Shown: positions 47,815 through 59,310, counted from the stretch's first letter. The stretch: DNA of 64,000 nt from Monodelphis domestica (GCF_027887165.1 NC_077233.1:232181872-232245871), one strand, 5' to 3'. Made by a program: numbers and translations. The notes: a model not told the origin generated them from the sequence alone.

Positions 47815-47960
47815 TATAGATGTGGAGCTGGAAGGACCTTGGAGAGCATTTTATATATGGGGAAACTGAACTGAGAGAATTTAAGTGACTTGCCCAAGGT
47901 CATGCAGCTAGTGTTTTAGATAGGAGTCCAGACTCCACTGACTCCAAGAACAGTGCCAGA
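47815..47960 (-). repeat. MIR relic
   Basis: GGAAACTGAA...AAGTGACTTGCCCAAGGTCA is the reverse complement of the MIR core. Confidence 0.65.
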
Positions 47961-47997
47961 CATAAAGGAAACCCTTAACAAATACTGAATGAAAGAT

Positions 47998-48385
47998 TTT
48001 TGTTGTTTGTTGTTTAGTGATGTCCAACTCTGTGACTCCAGTAGCATACCCATACAAGAAAACCGGGGGATTTTCTTTCTTTTTTTTTTTAAACATTATT
48101 TTATTTGGTCGTTTTCATACATTATTCATTGCAAACCAAGATCGTTTTCTTTTCCTCCCCTCCCCCCCGCCCCCCCCCCTGCCTTTCCCTCTCCCATAGC
48201 TGACGCATGATTCCACTGGTTATCACATGTGTTCTTGACTCGAACCCATTTCCCTGTTGTTGGAATTTGCATTATAGTGTTCATTTAGAGTCTCTCCTCA
48301 GTCTTTTCTCCTCCAACCCTGTAGTCAAGCAGTTGTTTTTCATCGGTGTTTTTACTCCCACAGTTTATCCTCTGCTTGTGGGTAG

Positions 48386-48435
<50 letters not shown>

Positions 48436-48837
48436 TTTTAGATCCCTGCAGATTGTTCAGGGAAATTGCATTGATACTAATGGAGAAGTCCATTACGTTC
48501 GATTATACCACAGTGTATCAGTCTCTGTGTACAATGTTCTCCTGGTTCTGCTCCTTTCACTCTGCATCACTTCCTGGAGGTTGTTCCAGTCTCCATGGAA
48601 TTCCTCCACTTTATTATTCCTTTGAGCACAATAGTATTCCATGGGGGGGGGGGGGGGGTTCTTGTTGGGAATATTGATGTGATTTGCCATTTCCTTCTCC
48701 TGTGGATTAAGGCAAACAGAGATTAAGGGACTTGCCCAGAGTTGCACAGCTAATAAGTGCCTGAGGCTGGAATTGAATTTAGGTCTTCCTAAATCTAGGC
48801 CCAGTACTCTATCCACTTAGCCACCTAGCTTCCTCTA
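47998..48837 (-). repeat. Family A SINE split by a LINE insertion
   Basis: The tail end of the SINE (TTGTTGTTTAGTGATGTCCAA) lies before, and the body and tRNA head (to TAGCCACCTAGCTTCCTC) after, a LINE fragment at about 48080-48658. The two halves continue each other, which dates the LINE as younger. Confidence 0.7.
48080..48658 (-). mobile_element. LINE 3'-end fragment inserted in a SINE
   Basis: Starts with poly(T), then the reverse complement of the same LINE 3' end seen at 1-394, including TCCATTACGTTCGATTATAC. It contains a (TA)n run at about 48388-48427 and ends in a run of 16 G at 48643-48658. It is truncated at its 5' end and noncoding. Confidence 0.75.
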
Positions 48838-49545
48838 GGCCTAAAATATTCCCTTTTTGAATGAGACTGAGCCTGTCTAGTCTGAATTGTATTATACTTA
48901 CCACAGACTTGGATTTTAGCATTTGCATTCATTCATTGACTAGCTGGGAGACCAGTAGTCTTTTACCTTCAGTTTCCTAGCAATCAGTAATCAAGAAATA
49001 TTTATTAAGTAAACATGTCAGGTATGGACACCCTGGATACAAAAAAGAAGCAAAAGACAGTCCCTGATTTCAAGAAGCTTACCCTCTAAAGATACCAGCC
49101 TTCCCTTCCTGATTGATCAAAATGGGAGGACTCTGAAACCTTTTAAGCACTCTAGAGATTTAGAGAATTGTTATCTCTTATTGTTAAACGTGTTGAAGCT
49201 TAACAAAGGGCCTAGAAGCTCACTTTTCCATTGTTAAAATTGTGGTTTCTCACCTCTTAAAAAATGGGTCTTTTTCTAAATTAGAACAGAAATTCCTGGT
49301 CCCAGAAGGACACATGGGTGAACTGGGAACTGTAGCTGTTTTGCTCCAAGTGAAGAATTCATCATCAGCCTCCTGGGGGGAGCCTCTCTGTAGACAGCAC
49401 TTTATTAGCTTGAGCCAATTTCACTACTGAGAGAAAAGGGAGCCTGGTATATAGACATTTAATCTGCCTCTACTACTTGTTTCTTAAGAGAAAGCCAGGT
49501 TCTGATTTCTGCTACTGTTATTCTGGGTGGTTTGATCTAGATCAA
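48838..49545. other. GPRC5B intron 1, mixed relics
   Basis: An ancient SINE-like relic at about 48979-49090 (TATTTATTAAGTAAACATGT). The rest, including 49091-49545, shows nothing I can assign. Confidence 0.5.
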
Positions 49546-49763
49546 GGGTTCTTAGCCTTGTTTTGTGACATAGACCCTTTTGGCAGTCGGTAAAGCACAC
49601 AGGACCCTTTGTTAGAATAACATTGTTAAATATTGAAAGAAATGCACACTTTCAGTTAGAGGTTATGGAAAGTAAAGATGTCATTTTTTCCCTGTCCAAA
49701 TTCATGGACCCCAAAAAAAATCTAGCAATGAACCTTTCATGAACCACTGGTTAAGAACCCCTG
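49546..49763. mobile_element. Small nonautonomous hAT transposon
   Basis: Terminal inverted repeats: AAGGGTTCTTAGCC at the left and GGTTAAGAACCCCT at the right. It is about 0.2 kb with no coding capacity, and has relatives at 38325 and 50865. The 8-bp target duplication is too worn to call. Confidence 0.65.
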
Positions 49764-49922
49764 TGCTAGAGGTGATGCCACGGGTTATCCTAGCATGCTA
49801 TATATCTATATGGATATAGACATAACTGTGTCTTCAGTGTGAAGAGAGCTTTGAAGTCATCAGTGTATTAAGTTTATAAAGCCCAAGCTGGAAAAAAGAT
49901 TCAAAGACCATCTTGTTCTTAT

Positions 49923-50167
49923 CTTGTTGGTATCGGTCAGTCATTTCCAACTTTTTGTGATCCCATGCCCCAAAACTATCCATGGTTTTCTTGACAAGGA
50001 TGCTAAAGTGGTTTGCCATTTCCTTCTCCAGTGGTTCCTTTTGTCAGGCAGTCAGGTTAAATGACTTGCCCAGGATCACACAGCTAGTTTCTAAGGCTGG
50101 ATTTGAACTCAGGTCTTCCTGACTCCAAGCTAGCATTCTATCCACTAAGCCATCCAGCTGCCTCTGC
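49923..50167 (-). repeat. Family A tRNA SINE
   Basis: Full-length minus copy, from GGTCAGTCATTTCCAA through TTTGCCATTTCC to the head CATCCAGCTGCCTC. Confidence 0.8.
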
Positions 50168-50690
50168 AGATAGGAGTTAAGTGACTTGCCCAAGGTCACA
50201 CAGCTAAGACATATGTAGCTGGATTTTAACTCGGATCTTCCTGACTCCAGGCTCAGTGTTCTTAACCACTGAACCACAGCTTCCTCTACAGTTCTTATTT
50301 TAGAAGGAGGAAAATTAAAACCTTGGGAAATTATGCCATGTTCCAAGGGTTCAAACCTAGTTCAAACAGGTTCAAACAGGTAGTAAGCATTGGAGATGGT
50401 ATTTGAACTTAGGTCCTCTGACTCCAGATCCGAGCTCTTTTCACCGTGCACCTTAAAAGAACATTGGAGTTAGAGTTAGAGAAGCTGAGTTTGAATCCTG
50501 GTGTGTCCACACTCGTTTAGGAACCTTGGGCAGTTTACTCAGTATTAGTTTCAATTTCCCCCTCTGCAAAATGGGGATAAAATAATATCTGTGCCTTATA
50601 GGATTGTTATCCCTCGAAATGCTATGGAACTTTAGTTAATCTGGGCTGAGCACAGTCCCTGGCACATAGGTACTTAATAAATATTCCTCA
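50168..50690. repeat. Stack of MIR/CORE-SINE relics
   Basis: A minus-strand SINE body at 50168-50290, a minus MIR piece at about 50291-50450, and a plus-strand MIR at about 50455-50690 with ACCTTGGGCA, TTCAATTTCCCCCTCTGCAAA and a 3' end like GGTACTTAATAAATATT. Confidence 0.6.
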
Positions 50691-50864
50691 CCCTCCTCGA
50701 GGGGCTCCCATCACCATCACCAATGTTGATACTTCAGCAAAGGCGTAGGTACCTCATCATTGCCTACCTATCCTTATTTTCAGTGTTCTAAGATGCCCCA
50801 AATGGAAGATCATCTTATTTCCAACCTTCTGCTGAGACTGTATTAGTCACTCTAGTTCTCCTAA

Positions 50865-51058
50865 ATCTGGGGGTGTTCATCTTTTTGTGTCCTCGACCCC
50901 CTCTGGCAGCCTGGTAAAACCCATAGAGCCCTTCTTAGAAGAGTGGTTTTTAAATTCACAAAACACACGGGATTACAAAGAAAGCCAGTGATATTGAAAT
51001 AGAGCTAAAAACACATTTGGTTTTGTAGTTGACAATTCCCAGGTTAAGAACCCCTCGC
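50865..51058. mobile_element. Worn hAT transposon, same family as 49546
   Basis: The right end AGGTTAAGAACCCCTCGC matches the inverted end of the copy at 49546. Internal text (tttgtgtcctcgaccccctctggcag) is also alike. The left end is more diverged. Confidence 0.55.
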
Positions 51059-51949
51059 TTTAAAGGGATCTTCTATTTTTATTGGTGATTCCTCTTTTGC
51101 TTCATAATAAGACGAAGGATTGGAAACAAGAGATGGACTGACAGCCCAATGGGTTATCCATGTAACACCATCACCATGGTAACTGGCCGGTCTAGAAGAG
51201 CTCAGTCACATGAGGGTTACATGACATGAATGAAATATACTATGTGTGTATGGAAGGGTGGGGGTGGAGAAAATGGAAATGACAGAACCTCCAAACTGGT
51301 AGCATTTGCAGAGCCAGCAGGCAACAAAGGTTGTTGTCCTGAAGCCATCCATCGTGCTCAGAGGCATCATTTGGGTGTCTCCACAGGGCAGTTAAAGGAG
51401 CCCTCTTCTGAAGGATTGTTTACTGCATTTCTTTCAAGCTCACTGAACCACAGCTCACAAGAAAATTGAGTTCTCTCGTGCGTGACCTATCGCTTAATTG
51501 TGGACCTTCCTTTCCAGTGTGTGTGGTTAAATCAGGATGCTTGAAACAGCCTCAGCTCAGTTCCAGTGTCTAGGAGTTTAGGTCATACCAAAGGTAATGA
51601 ATATATTAGCCTGATTTTCCATATTAATGGATTACACTTCTTGAAGCTGTATCGGAATACTCGGTTTTATTGCTTTGTAGTTTTTTCCATCACCCCCTAC
51701 AATGGGCTGCCATTGGGCTAACTCCAAACCCCTGCTCGGCCCATGAATGTGGGGATTTAGAAGAGCTGGGGATGGGGGGAGTGGGGGAGGGACCCTTGTC
51801 TCTTTCCCTCATTTCAGGACGGGCCTTCTACCGAAGGAGGCTATAATTTACACTGTCTCCTGACTTGATTTTCCAACCCTTGATCTTCAAGACTCTTTCA
51901 TGGGTGGGTGGCTGTTCTGATTATTAGTAATGATACTATAGAATTTGGT
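51059..51949. other. GPRC5B intron 1, no repeat recognised
   Basis: About 0.9 kb without SINE, MIR or LINE signatures and without a convincing exon. Confidence 0.5.
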
Positions 51950-52345
51950 TGTTCAAACAATAATAATAACTATCATTTGTAGAGCACTTTAAAATGTGCG
52001 AAATGTTTCACATACATTGTTATCTCATTTAAGCCTCACAGACAACCCTGTTACTATCCCTATTTTATGGATGAAGACACTGAGGCTCTCAGAGATGATT
52101 TGCCCAACAGCACAGAGCAATTACATGTCAGAGGCAGGGGCAGAACTTAGATCTTTGGGGTCTCCCAAATCCATTAGTCCACTACTTAGATTCTTGTACT
52201 GGTTCTGCCAATGATACCGGCTCTGGCACCTGGAACAAGTCACTTCCTCTCTGGGCCACAGTTTCTTCATCTGCAAAATAGGAAGCATGTCACCAGCCCT
52301 CCCTTATTGGTTAGTATGAGGTCCAGAATTAAACCTCGGGGTTTA
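51950..52345. repeat. MIR relics, minus then plus
   Basis: 51950-52185 is the minus form (AACTATCATTTGTAGAGCAC, then TTTTATGGATGAAGACACTG). 52190-52330 is a plus copy (CAAGTCACTTCCTCTCTGGG). Confidence 0.65.
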
Positions 52346-52348
52346 ATT

Positions 52349-52505
52349 CTAGTTAGGTGGCTCAGTGGATCGAGAGCCAGGATGAGAGACGCGAGGTGGT
52401 GGATTCAAATCTGACCTCAGGTACTTACCTCTCTTCTGCCTTGGAATCCAATACACAGTACTGATTATAGGACAAATGGTAGGGGTTTTAAAAAAGATTT
52501 AAACA
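52349..52505 (+). repeat. Family B SINE with an internal deletion
   Basis: Head TAGGTGGCTCAGTGGATCG and tail CTCTTCTGCCTTGGAATCCA are present. The middle block with the TGTGACCCTGGGCAAGTCAC motif is missing. Confidence 0.75.
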
Positions 52506-52599
52506 TAAGACATCTTTACAGAATTGGACCTTTCTGACTTGGAGCAGCTCTGCAACTCAGCTCAGTCCTCTGCTCATGGGGACAACAAAAATGTGAACT

Positions 52600-52866
52600 T
52601 CTTAATGTAGTGGAAAGAGCATGAGACTCGGGGTCGCAAGATATAGTACTGTAGACTTAGAGCTGGAAAGGACTTTAGAGATGATTTGGTGGAAATTTCT
52701 CATGTTATAGATGAGGAAAGTGAGTCTAAGGGAAGGGAAGTGACTATCACACAGATAGTGAGCAACAGAGATAAGATTTGAAACCAGATCCTCTGACTCA
52801 GAACCAAAGCAGCAAGGTATAATAAAAAAAGAATTGAAATAAGAGAACCTGGATTCAAATCTGTAC
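52600..52866. repeat. MIR relics
   Basis: GTAGTGGAAAGAGCATGAGACT is a MIR head. It is followed by a minus MIR core (GATGAGGAAAGTGAGTC). Confidence 0.55.
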
Positions 52867-53108
52867 ATTAAGTCATTTTTCATTGTCTAACACTCCATGA
52901 CCCCATTTGGAGTTTCCTTGGCAGCCATACTGAAGAGGTTTGACTTTTCCTTCTTCAGCTCATTTGACAGATGAGGAAACTGAGACAGGGTTAAGTGTCT
53001 TGTCCAAGGTCACACAGCTAGTGTGTTTCTGAAGCTAAATTTAAACTCATGAAGTTGAGTCTTCCTGACTTGAGGGCTAGCGTTCTATCCATTGGGCAAC
53101 CTAGCCCC
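52867..53108 (-). repeat. Family A tRNA SINE
   Basis: CCCCATTTGGAGTTTCCTTGG, then GATGAGGAAACTGAGACAGG, then the head GGGCAACCTAGCCCC. Confidence 0.75.
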
Positions 53109-53807
53109 AGGATTCAAAACTCCTTTTTAGTCATTATGTGACCTTGAGCAAGTACCTTCACTTCTGGGTCTCAGTTTTCCCATCTGTAAAATGAAAGGTT
53201 GATACTAGATGGTCTCAAAGATCTCTTCCATCTCCATCTATGACCCAGTGGTCCTTATTTTACCGAGAAGTCACCGGAGGTTCAGAATGGCCTAGGTTCT
53301 CTGACTCAAGTCACTGTTCTTTATAACCTGTTCCGTGTTTTGGGCTCCAATACCTCCTAGGCTTCTGACCTCCTGAACTTCACTTTCTTCATGTCTAAAA
53401 TGGGGAAAGCATCCTGCCTAATGTACATTTTTAGTGAGGATCGATCAAACGAGATGATGTAGGTGACAGTGATTTCCAACTGTACCCATATAAGTGTTAT
53501 TATGGATAAACCAAAACAACAGATAACTTTTCAAAAATAATCAGTAGTTGCAACTTCCTACCTCATCCAACTTTTATACTTATGGTTGTAGCGAATAACA
53601 GTGTATTAACAGACTTTTATCTTGTTCTTTTTACTTTTGCCAGAATGATAGGGAAAGAATACAAGGTAAATGACAGGTTTACTTTGTAGCATTTTGTCTA
53701 TATGGGCATGGTGCGTTTTGCTTACTTTGATTAAATGTATTTCCTGGGGCTGAGAGTGAGCTTGGGAGGTACATTGTATCTGTGGCGGCAGCAGGTCCAC
53801 CATTCAT
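53109..53807. other. Intron 1 with a plus MIR piece
   Basis: 53120-53240 reads like a plus MIR (TTATGTGACCTTGAGCAAGT, CTCAGTTTTCCCATCTGTAA). A similar weak stretch lies at 53355-53500. The remainder is unassigned. Confidence 0.5.
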
Positions 53808-53808
53808 C

Positions 53809-53841
<33 letters not shown>

Positions 53842-53866
53842 TTCATCATCATCATCAATCATCAGA
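53808..53866. repeat. (TCA)n trinucleotide microsatellite
   Basis: About 18 TCA units with two interruptions. Confidence 0.95.
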
Positions 53867-54100
53867 GCTAGCGCTTACTTTGTGCCAGGCACTGGGCAGT
53901 TATTACAATAATGACCTCATTTGATCCTTACAGCAACCCCCAGGAAGTAGAAGCTATTGTTATCCCCTTTTTACAGTTGAGGAAACAGAGGCAAACAGGT
54001 TAAGTGACTTAGTCATGCAATTAGTAAGGAACTAAGGCAACATTTGAACTCCTGTCTCCTAGCTTCTAAGTCTGGCCACTGCCACTTGGCTGCTGAGTGC
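53867..54100 (-). repeat. MIR relic
   Basis: CTTACTTTGTGCCAGGCACT, then TTTACAGTTGAGGAAACAGA, then AAGTGACTTAGTCATGC. Confidence 0.6.
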
Positions 54101-54329
54101 CTCAGAGTGGGCACTGGGCATTTCTCTTAGGAGCAGCAGTCCAGAGAATTGACTGCCCCTGGTGGCATTGTGGTGCTGTGAAAACAGGACTTGGGTACAG
54201 GAACCCCTTAATGATACTGCTTTCCTCTTGATGGATTATACCTAATTTAGCCTATGTGTATAGTTTGTTTCTACATAGTTGTGTGGACATTGTCTCCTCG
54301 TTTCTATTGTGACCTCCTTCTCAAGGAGA

Positions 54330-54425
54330 GTCTTAAGCCTTTCTAGCTCTAGTTTTTAACACAGAACTAGTATATGATAGGTGCCTAATAAATGTTTATT
54401 AACTGACTTATTCAACTACTTTGTG
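54330..54425 (+). repeat. L2 3' end relic
   Basis: AGGTGCCTAATAAATGTTTA followed by TTAACTGAC is the typical L2/MIR-type 3' end. Confidence 0.5.
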
Positions 54426-54461
54426 TAGCTTCAGGCAAGCCACTTTAATCCTTCTTAAACT

Positions 54462-54681
54462 TATTGTTCCTTTCTTGTCCCACTCTTCATAGCCCCATTT
54501 GGAGTTTTCTTGGCAGAGGTACTTCTCCAATCCATTTTACAAATGAGGAAACTGAGGCAAACAGATTTAAGTGACTTTGCCTAGGGTCCCACAGCTAGTA
54601 AGTGTCTGGGGCCAGGTTTAAACTCAGGTCTTCTTGACTCCAGGCCCCACAATGTTCTGTCCTCTAAGTCATCTAGCTGCC
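54462..54681 (-). repeat. Family A tRNA SINE
   Basis: CCCCATTTGGAGTTTTCTTGG, GATGAG-type core, and AGTCATCTAGCTGCC head in minus orientation. There is a short internal gap near the GTTTGCCATTTCC block. Confidence 0.75.
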
Positions 54682-54720
54682 TTTTTAAAATTTCGTTTCC
54701 TCTTTAAAATGAGGATCTTA

Positions 54721-54929
54721 GGGGGCAGCTGGGTTGCTCAGTGGATAGAGAGCCAGACCTAGAGACAGAAGGTCCTAGGTGCAAGTCTGGCCTCAGACAC
54801 TTCCCAGCTGTGTGACCCTGAGCAAGTCACTTAACCCCCATTGCCCAGCCCTTACCCCTATTCTGCCTTGGAGCCAATACACAGTATTAATTCTAAGACA
54901 GAAAGTAAGGGTTTTAAAATAAATAAAAT
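54721..54929 (+). repeat. Family B SINE with target-site duplication
   Basis: A nearly intact copy from GGGGGCAGCTGGGTTGCTC to an A-rich tail. It is flanked by AAAATGAGGATCTTA (54706-54720) and AAAATGAGGGTCTTA (54930-54944), a 15-bp duplication with one mismatch. Confidence 0.92.
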
Positions 54930-54943
54930 AAAATGAGGGTCTT

Positions 54944-55018
54944 AGGGAAAGAACATGAATCTTGTAACCATGGGAAAATATTCTAAATTAACTAATTAAA
55001 TAAAAATTTCCAAAAAAC
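54944..55018 (+). mobile_element. Very short L1-derived 3' tail inserted beside the SINE
   Basis: A 75-bp tail (GAACATGAATCTTGTAACC to A-rich) is flanked by a perfect 19-bp duplication, AAAATAAAATGAGGGTCTT, at 54925-54943 and 55019-55037. The duplication includes the SINE's own A-tail, so this insertion is the younger of the two. Confidence 0.85.
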
Positions 55019-55037
55019 AAAATAAAATGAGGGTCTT

Positions 55038-55789
55038 GCATTAGATAATCCCTCTAGATCTCCCTTTTAACTTCAACTCTTGTATACCTATGAGTCCATC
55101 ACTTAGGATAGCTTGGTTAGGGATGGTGCAAAGCCTGGGGGAGCTGCAACAACAACCCCCTTCACCTCAGGGGTCTCTTTCTCCCCCCAGCCTTATCTCC
55201 TGATTGTGGATGGATCTTTGGGTCTTAGATATTAAAGCTCAATCTGTGCCCACCTATTTTCTAGGTATGTAGAGTGAGCTCCTTAACCTTTCTTGGCCTG
55301 GGTCCTTTGTTTGGCCTTTCCAACCATGCTTAGCAAATGGATTTACTCAATACCTTTTCCCTCCAGCCTGCCTCAAATGGCCTTTGTTATGGGCAATTTG
55401 AAGGGCTATTCTTGGCTGGACTTGAGGGATCTTGGTGGAAGAGGGAAGCCCTAGGGGCACGATAAATATAGTTTTGGACCCTATTTAGGAAAGTTCCAGA
55501 AAAGAGGAAGTTTCTGTGCTCGGTGTGAGGCAGGCAGAGAGCAAAGCCACTTGGCAGGACACTCCTGTCTCCAAATAACCTGAGAGGTCTGATAGAGATG
55601 TTCATTTAGCTCAGTGGCTGACTGGAATGCCAGAAGAGAGGGTGAGCTTTGAAACCAGAGGAGGGGAGAATGTGGACCAACAGGTGCCAAATGCTCTGAG
55701 TCCCAGCAGCTGGGGGGGATTTCTCCAGCACATCTTAGCCCAGAATCATAGTATAGGATCTCATTTTTATCCACCCAACAACCCTGAAG
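55038..55789. other. Intron 1, no repeat recognised
   Basis: Mixed-composition sequence without recognisable repeats or exons. Open frames on both strands are short and unlike any family I know. Confidence 0.45.
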
Positions 55790-55960
55790 GAGTGGTGGTT
55801 GCTGCTATTCTTATTTCATTTTCTAGATGAGGAAACTGAGGTAGACAAGCTTAAATGACTCACCCAATGTATCTGAAGACAGATTTGAACTTGAACTCGG
55901 GTCTTCCTGCCTCCAGGTCCAGCACTATCCACTATGCCAAATAGCTGCCCTCTCTAGCAT
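55790..55960 (-). repeat. MIR/family A SINE relic
   Basis: GATGAGGAAACTGAGGTAGAC, ACTCGGGTCTTCCTGCCTCC, CACTATGCCAAATAGCTGCCC. Confidence 0.65.
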
Positions 55961-56255
55961 GTAAGGAGATGGTCATCACTCCAACTCCTCATCTGGACTC
56001 TTCCAGGCCTGTGATTTCATTGGTATACAAAATCCTAGTGAGCAAACTCCCTCTTCCAGTTACTATACCATAGTAGCTCAGTGTGTGCTCTGCAATTTAT
56101 AAACTTAAATACCTAGCACGCTAAGAAATAAAGAAACTTTTTCTGGGGTTGGGGTACCATCAGCCCATGTCAGAGGCAGCACCTGCTTCTTTGTGGTTCT
56201 GACACCAAATCTCCGCCTACTGTGCCACACCACCTCTATGGAAAAGTGATACTGC

Positions 56256-56450
56256 CAGGGCAACAAGGTTTCTCAGTGGTTAGAGAGCCAGGTATAGAAA
56301 CAGGAGATCTTTAGTTCAGATCTGGTCTCAGATACGTCCAAGCTGTGTGACCCTGGGCAAGTCACTTAATCCTCACTGCCTAGTCCATCTCATTCTTCTG
56401 CCTTGAAACCAAGACTTGGTATCGTTTCCAAGACTGAAGGTAAGAGTTTT
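56256..56450 (+). repeat. Family B SINE
   Basis: GGTTTCTCAGTGGTTAGAGAG head, TGTGACCCTGGGCAAGTCAC, TTCTTCTGCCTTGAAACC, GAAGGTAAGAGTTTT tail. Confidence 0.8.
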
Positions 56451-56989
56451 GGGGGTGGGGGTGGAGAAAGAGAAACTTATTTTTTTGAGGAGGATGAGTC
56501 ACTGTCCCAAGTAGAGCAGCTATGCCCTGTATGGGAAACACACAGAAGCTTCCGGAAGCAGCTGAATCTGGCGGTGACTGGTCCTACCCACAATTTCACA
56601 GTAGTTTTTCAAGCCAGACTTCTGGGGAAAGTGACTGTTGTATACATACTTCCCTCAAACCAGCCTTGACTTAGTTGTAAGAAAGTGAGTGGGAGGAATG
56701 TTTGCTGATTGCCATGGTTGGGGAATACTGCATACACCCATATTTCTGATTCTTGGTCTCTTCCCATGAAGCTGGCTGGCACTTTGGAGTTGCTTAGGTG
56801 CTTGGGTCAGCCCAAGGTCAGGATTTATACTGCCCCTGAGTTCGACTACAGGAGCCCACAGAATCGAAGAAGAAATGATGAAAGATATATCGGTCAGCTT
56901 CAGGAAAGGGGAAGCATGACTTTATGCCTCTGAGCCTCAGTTCCCTCATCTGTAAAAAGGTAATAATAATAGTAGCTAATATTTATATA
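56451..56989. other. Intron 1, no clear repeat
   Basis: Nothing assignable apart from a short MIR-like patch (CCTCAGTTCCCTCATCTGTA) at about 56933-56960. Confidence 0.5.
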
Positions 56990-57234
56990 TGGGGGAGCTA
57001 AATGACACAGAGCCCCAGACCCTGAAGTCAGGGAAACATATTCCTGAATGCAAATCTGGCCTCAGACACTTATTAGCTAGGTGACCCTGAGCAAGTCACT
57101 TAACCCTTTTGGCCTCAGTTCTTCACCTATAATTTGAACTGAAGAAGACAATGACAAACCACTCCAGTATCTCTGCTCATAAAACCCCAAAGTGGATCAT
57201 AAAGCATTGGGCATGAGTGAACCACAACAAAAAC
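56990..57234 (+). repeat. Family A tRNA SINE
   Basis: Plus copy: CTGGCCTCAGACACTTATT, AAACCACTCCAGTATCTCTG, ATAAAACCCCAAAGTGG. Confidence 0.8.
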
Positions 57235-57279
57235 CATAGTCTGTATACACCATCTACTTATCTAGACTTTCCAACTTTT

Positions 57280-57481
57280 TTTTTTTTAAACCCATACCTT
57301 CTGTTTTGGAGTCAATACTATGTATTGGCTCCAAGGCAGAAGATCAGTAAGGGCTAGGCAATGGAGGTTAAATGACTTGCCCAGGGTCACACAGCTGAGA
57401 AGTGTCTGGGGCCAGATTTGAACCTAGGATCTCCCATCTCTAGATCTGGCTCTCAATCCAAAGAGCTACCCAGCTGCCCCC
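57280..57481 (-). repeat. Family B SINE with 13-bp target-site duplication
   Basis: Minus copy starting in poly(T), with CTTCTGTTTTGGAGTCAA-type tail and GAGCTACCCAGCTGCCCC head. It is flanked by CTTTCCAACTTTT at 57267-57279 and 57482-57494. Confidence 0.92.
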
Positions 57482-57494
57482 CTTTCCAACTTTT

Positions 57495-58231
57495 CTGAGC
57501 AGTTTGGGCTACATGTTTTTGAATTACATTTAACTTTAGTTGTTAAGCTCTTTAGCTCCTTGCTTTTAAGTAAGTCTTGTTAAGTTTTAATAACTCAGAA
57601 CACTCCACTAGGTCTTTTGGGACACCTTTCTAAGGGGCAGAAGCATAACTGTATTGATTCGATATGACAAAATTTTGTCAAAATGAATCCATTATTTAAA
57701 ATGAAATTCTCATATTAGTTGGACCTACAGTTAACATCCACCCTGTTCAGGCATAAAGAGGGGAACCCAGTTAAGGTAATCAGTAAGGTCAAGCACGGCT
57801 AGCCTTTACCTCCTCCTTTCCTCCCATCTCCTGGATCTTTCGGGTACAGGGTTTTCTTGGACTGGGAGTGGATGGCTTTGAATGGCTTGTTTGGGAGGTA
57901 GAATGTTTGCAGTGAAGAGGGAGAGTTGAAAGGAGATTAGTATTTGAGAGCTGGGCAAAATAAATGTGAATGACTGAGTCACAATTCCTTCCCATAGTAC
58001 AAACAGTGAACTCCGGAGCTCTTTTTTTAAAAAAAAAATGACTGTCAGAGAAATTATCCCCAAAGAAAGTATTTGTTTAATAAAATTGTATATCAGATCA
58101 GATCAAAATTTGATGTAACTGGAGCAAAAGTATTTTATTCAAGAATCATATAGCTGGCTGCAGCTGGAAGGCAATTTCAGCTCATCTAGGTCACCTGGGA
58201 TCCATAGAAATTAAGTGTTTTGGCCAGGGTC
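57495..58231. other. Intron 1, unassigned
   Basis: No repeat or exon recognised. A MIR-like fragment (TTAAGTGTTTTGGCCAGGGTC) lies near 58150-58230. Confidence 0.45.
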
Positions 58232-58470
58232 TTACAGGAGTGACTAGATGGTGCAGTTGATGGAGCATCAGGCCTAAGGTCAAGAAGATTTGAGTTCAAA
58301 TCCAGCCTCAGATACCAACTAGCTATGTGACCTTAGGCAAGTCACCTAATCCTATTTGCCTCAGTTTCCTCATCTGTAAAATGAGCTGGAGAAGGAAATG
58401 GCAAACCACTGTTGTATCTTTACCCAGAAAACCCCCAAAAGGATCCCTTAAGAGTAAGATACAACTGACC
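58232..58470 (+). repeat. Family A tRNA SINE
   Basis: GACTAGATGGTGCAGTTGATG head, then GCCTCAGTTTCCTCATCTG, GGAAATGGCAAACCACTG, and ACAACTGACC tail. Confidence 0.85.
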
Positions 58471-58870
58471 TAACTAGGGAATAAGTGGCAGAATTAGGAA
58501 CTCAGATATTTTGGTTCTACATCAGTGTTGCTTCTACTCCTCCAGAATGGCTCATCCAGCAAGGCTACAGGATTAGTTTTGTCAAGAGTATTTCTGTGTA
58601 ATGGAGTTTGGCCTGTGAAACTTCCAGACTTCCACTAGGTTGAACTGGTATTCCTTGAACAAAAACCAGGTTTGTAAATATGGTGGATCCTCCTTGGAGG
58701 TTTTTGCCAGTGAAGAAACTCAAAGTTGGTGAGGGTAGATGGGCAGGAACAGAGATAGAAGCATAAAGTCAACAATTTCAAGGTAAGCAAAAAGGGTGAC
58801 TGGTTTTGAAAAGCCAACTAAGAGCAATGATTTCCACGTGCACTTATGGTCCTCCTGCAGATTTGGGAAA

Positions 58871-59310
58871 TGTTAGAGCCGAGAGGGACCTTAGAGATCA
58901 TCTCATCTTTTTATGGACCTAGATTGGGAAAGTGACCTTGTTCATGGTCACACAGTAAATGTGCTAAGCACTTTACAGTTACCTTATTTGAGCTTTTCAA
59001 CAACCCTGGGCAATAGGTGCTAGTATTATCCTCATTTTACAGATGAGGAAACTGAGGCAAACAAGATAAGCGACTTTCCCAGGGCCAACAGCTCAATGTA
59101 TTTGAATGAAAGTTGGTGTTCTGGCTACTTTGTCACCTAGCTACCTCTCTGACAGGAAAAACCTGGGTTTATATCTCATTTCTGATCCTTTTTGCACCAT
59201 CTTGGGCAAGTTCCTGAAACTCATCTCCCAGTGCATCACCAAATGGGGCGAGCAGGGAATTCACTCTTTCCATCCAGAAGAGCTTGTGCTCCAAGGGCTG
59301 ATATACCTCA
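58871..59310. repeat. MIR relics
   Basis: 58871-59150 is minus MIR (TCCTCATTTTACAGATGAGG, then CACCTAGCTACCTCT). 59160-59310 is a weak plus copy. Confidence 0.6.
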
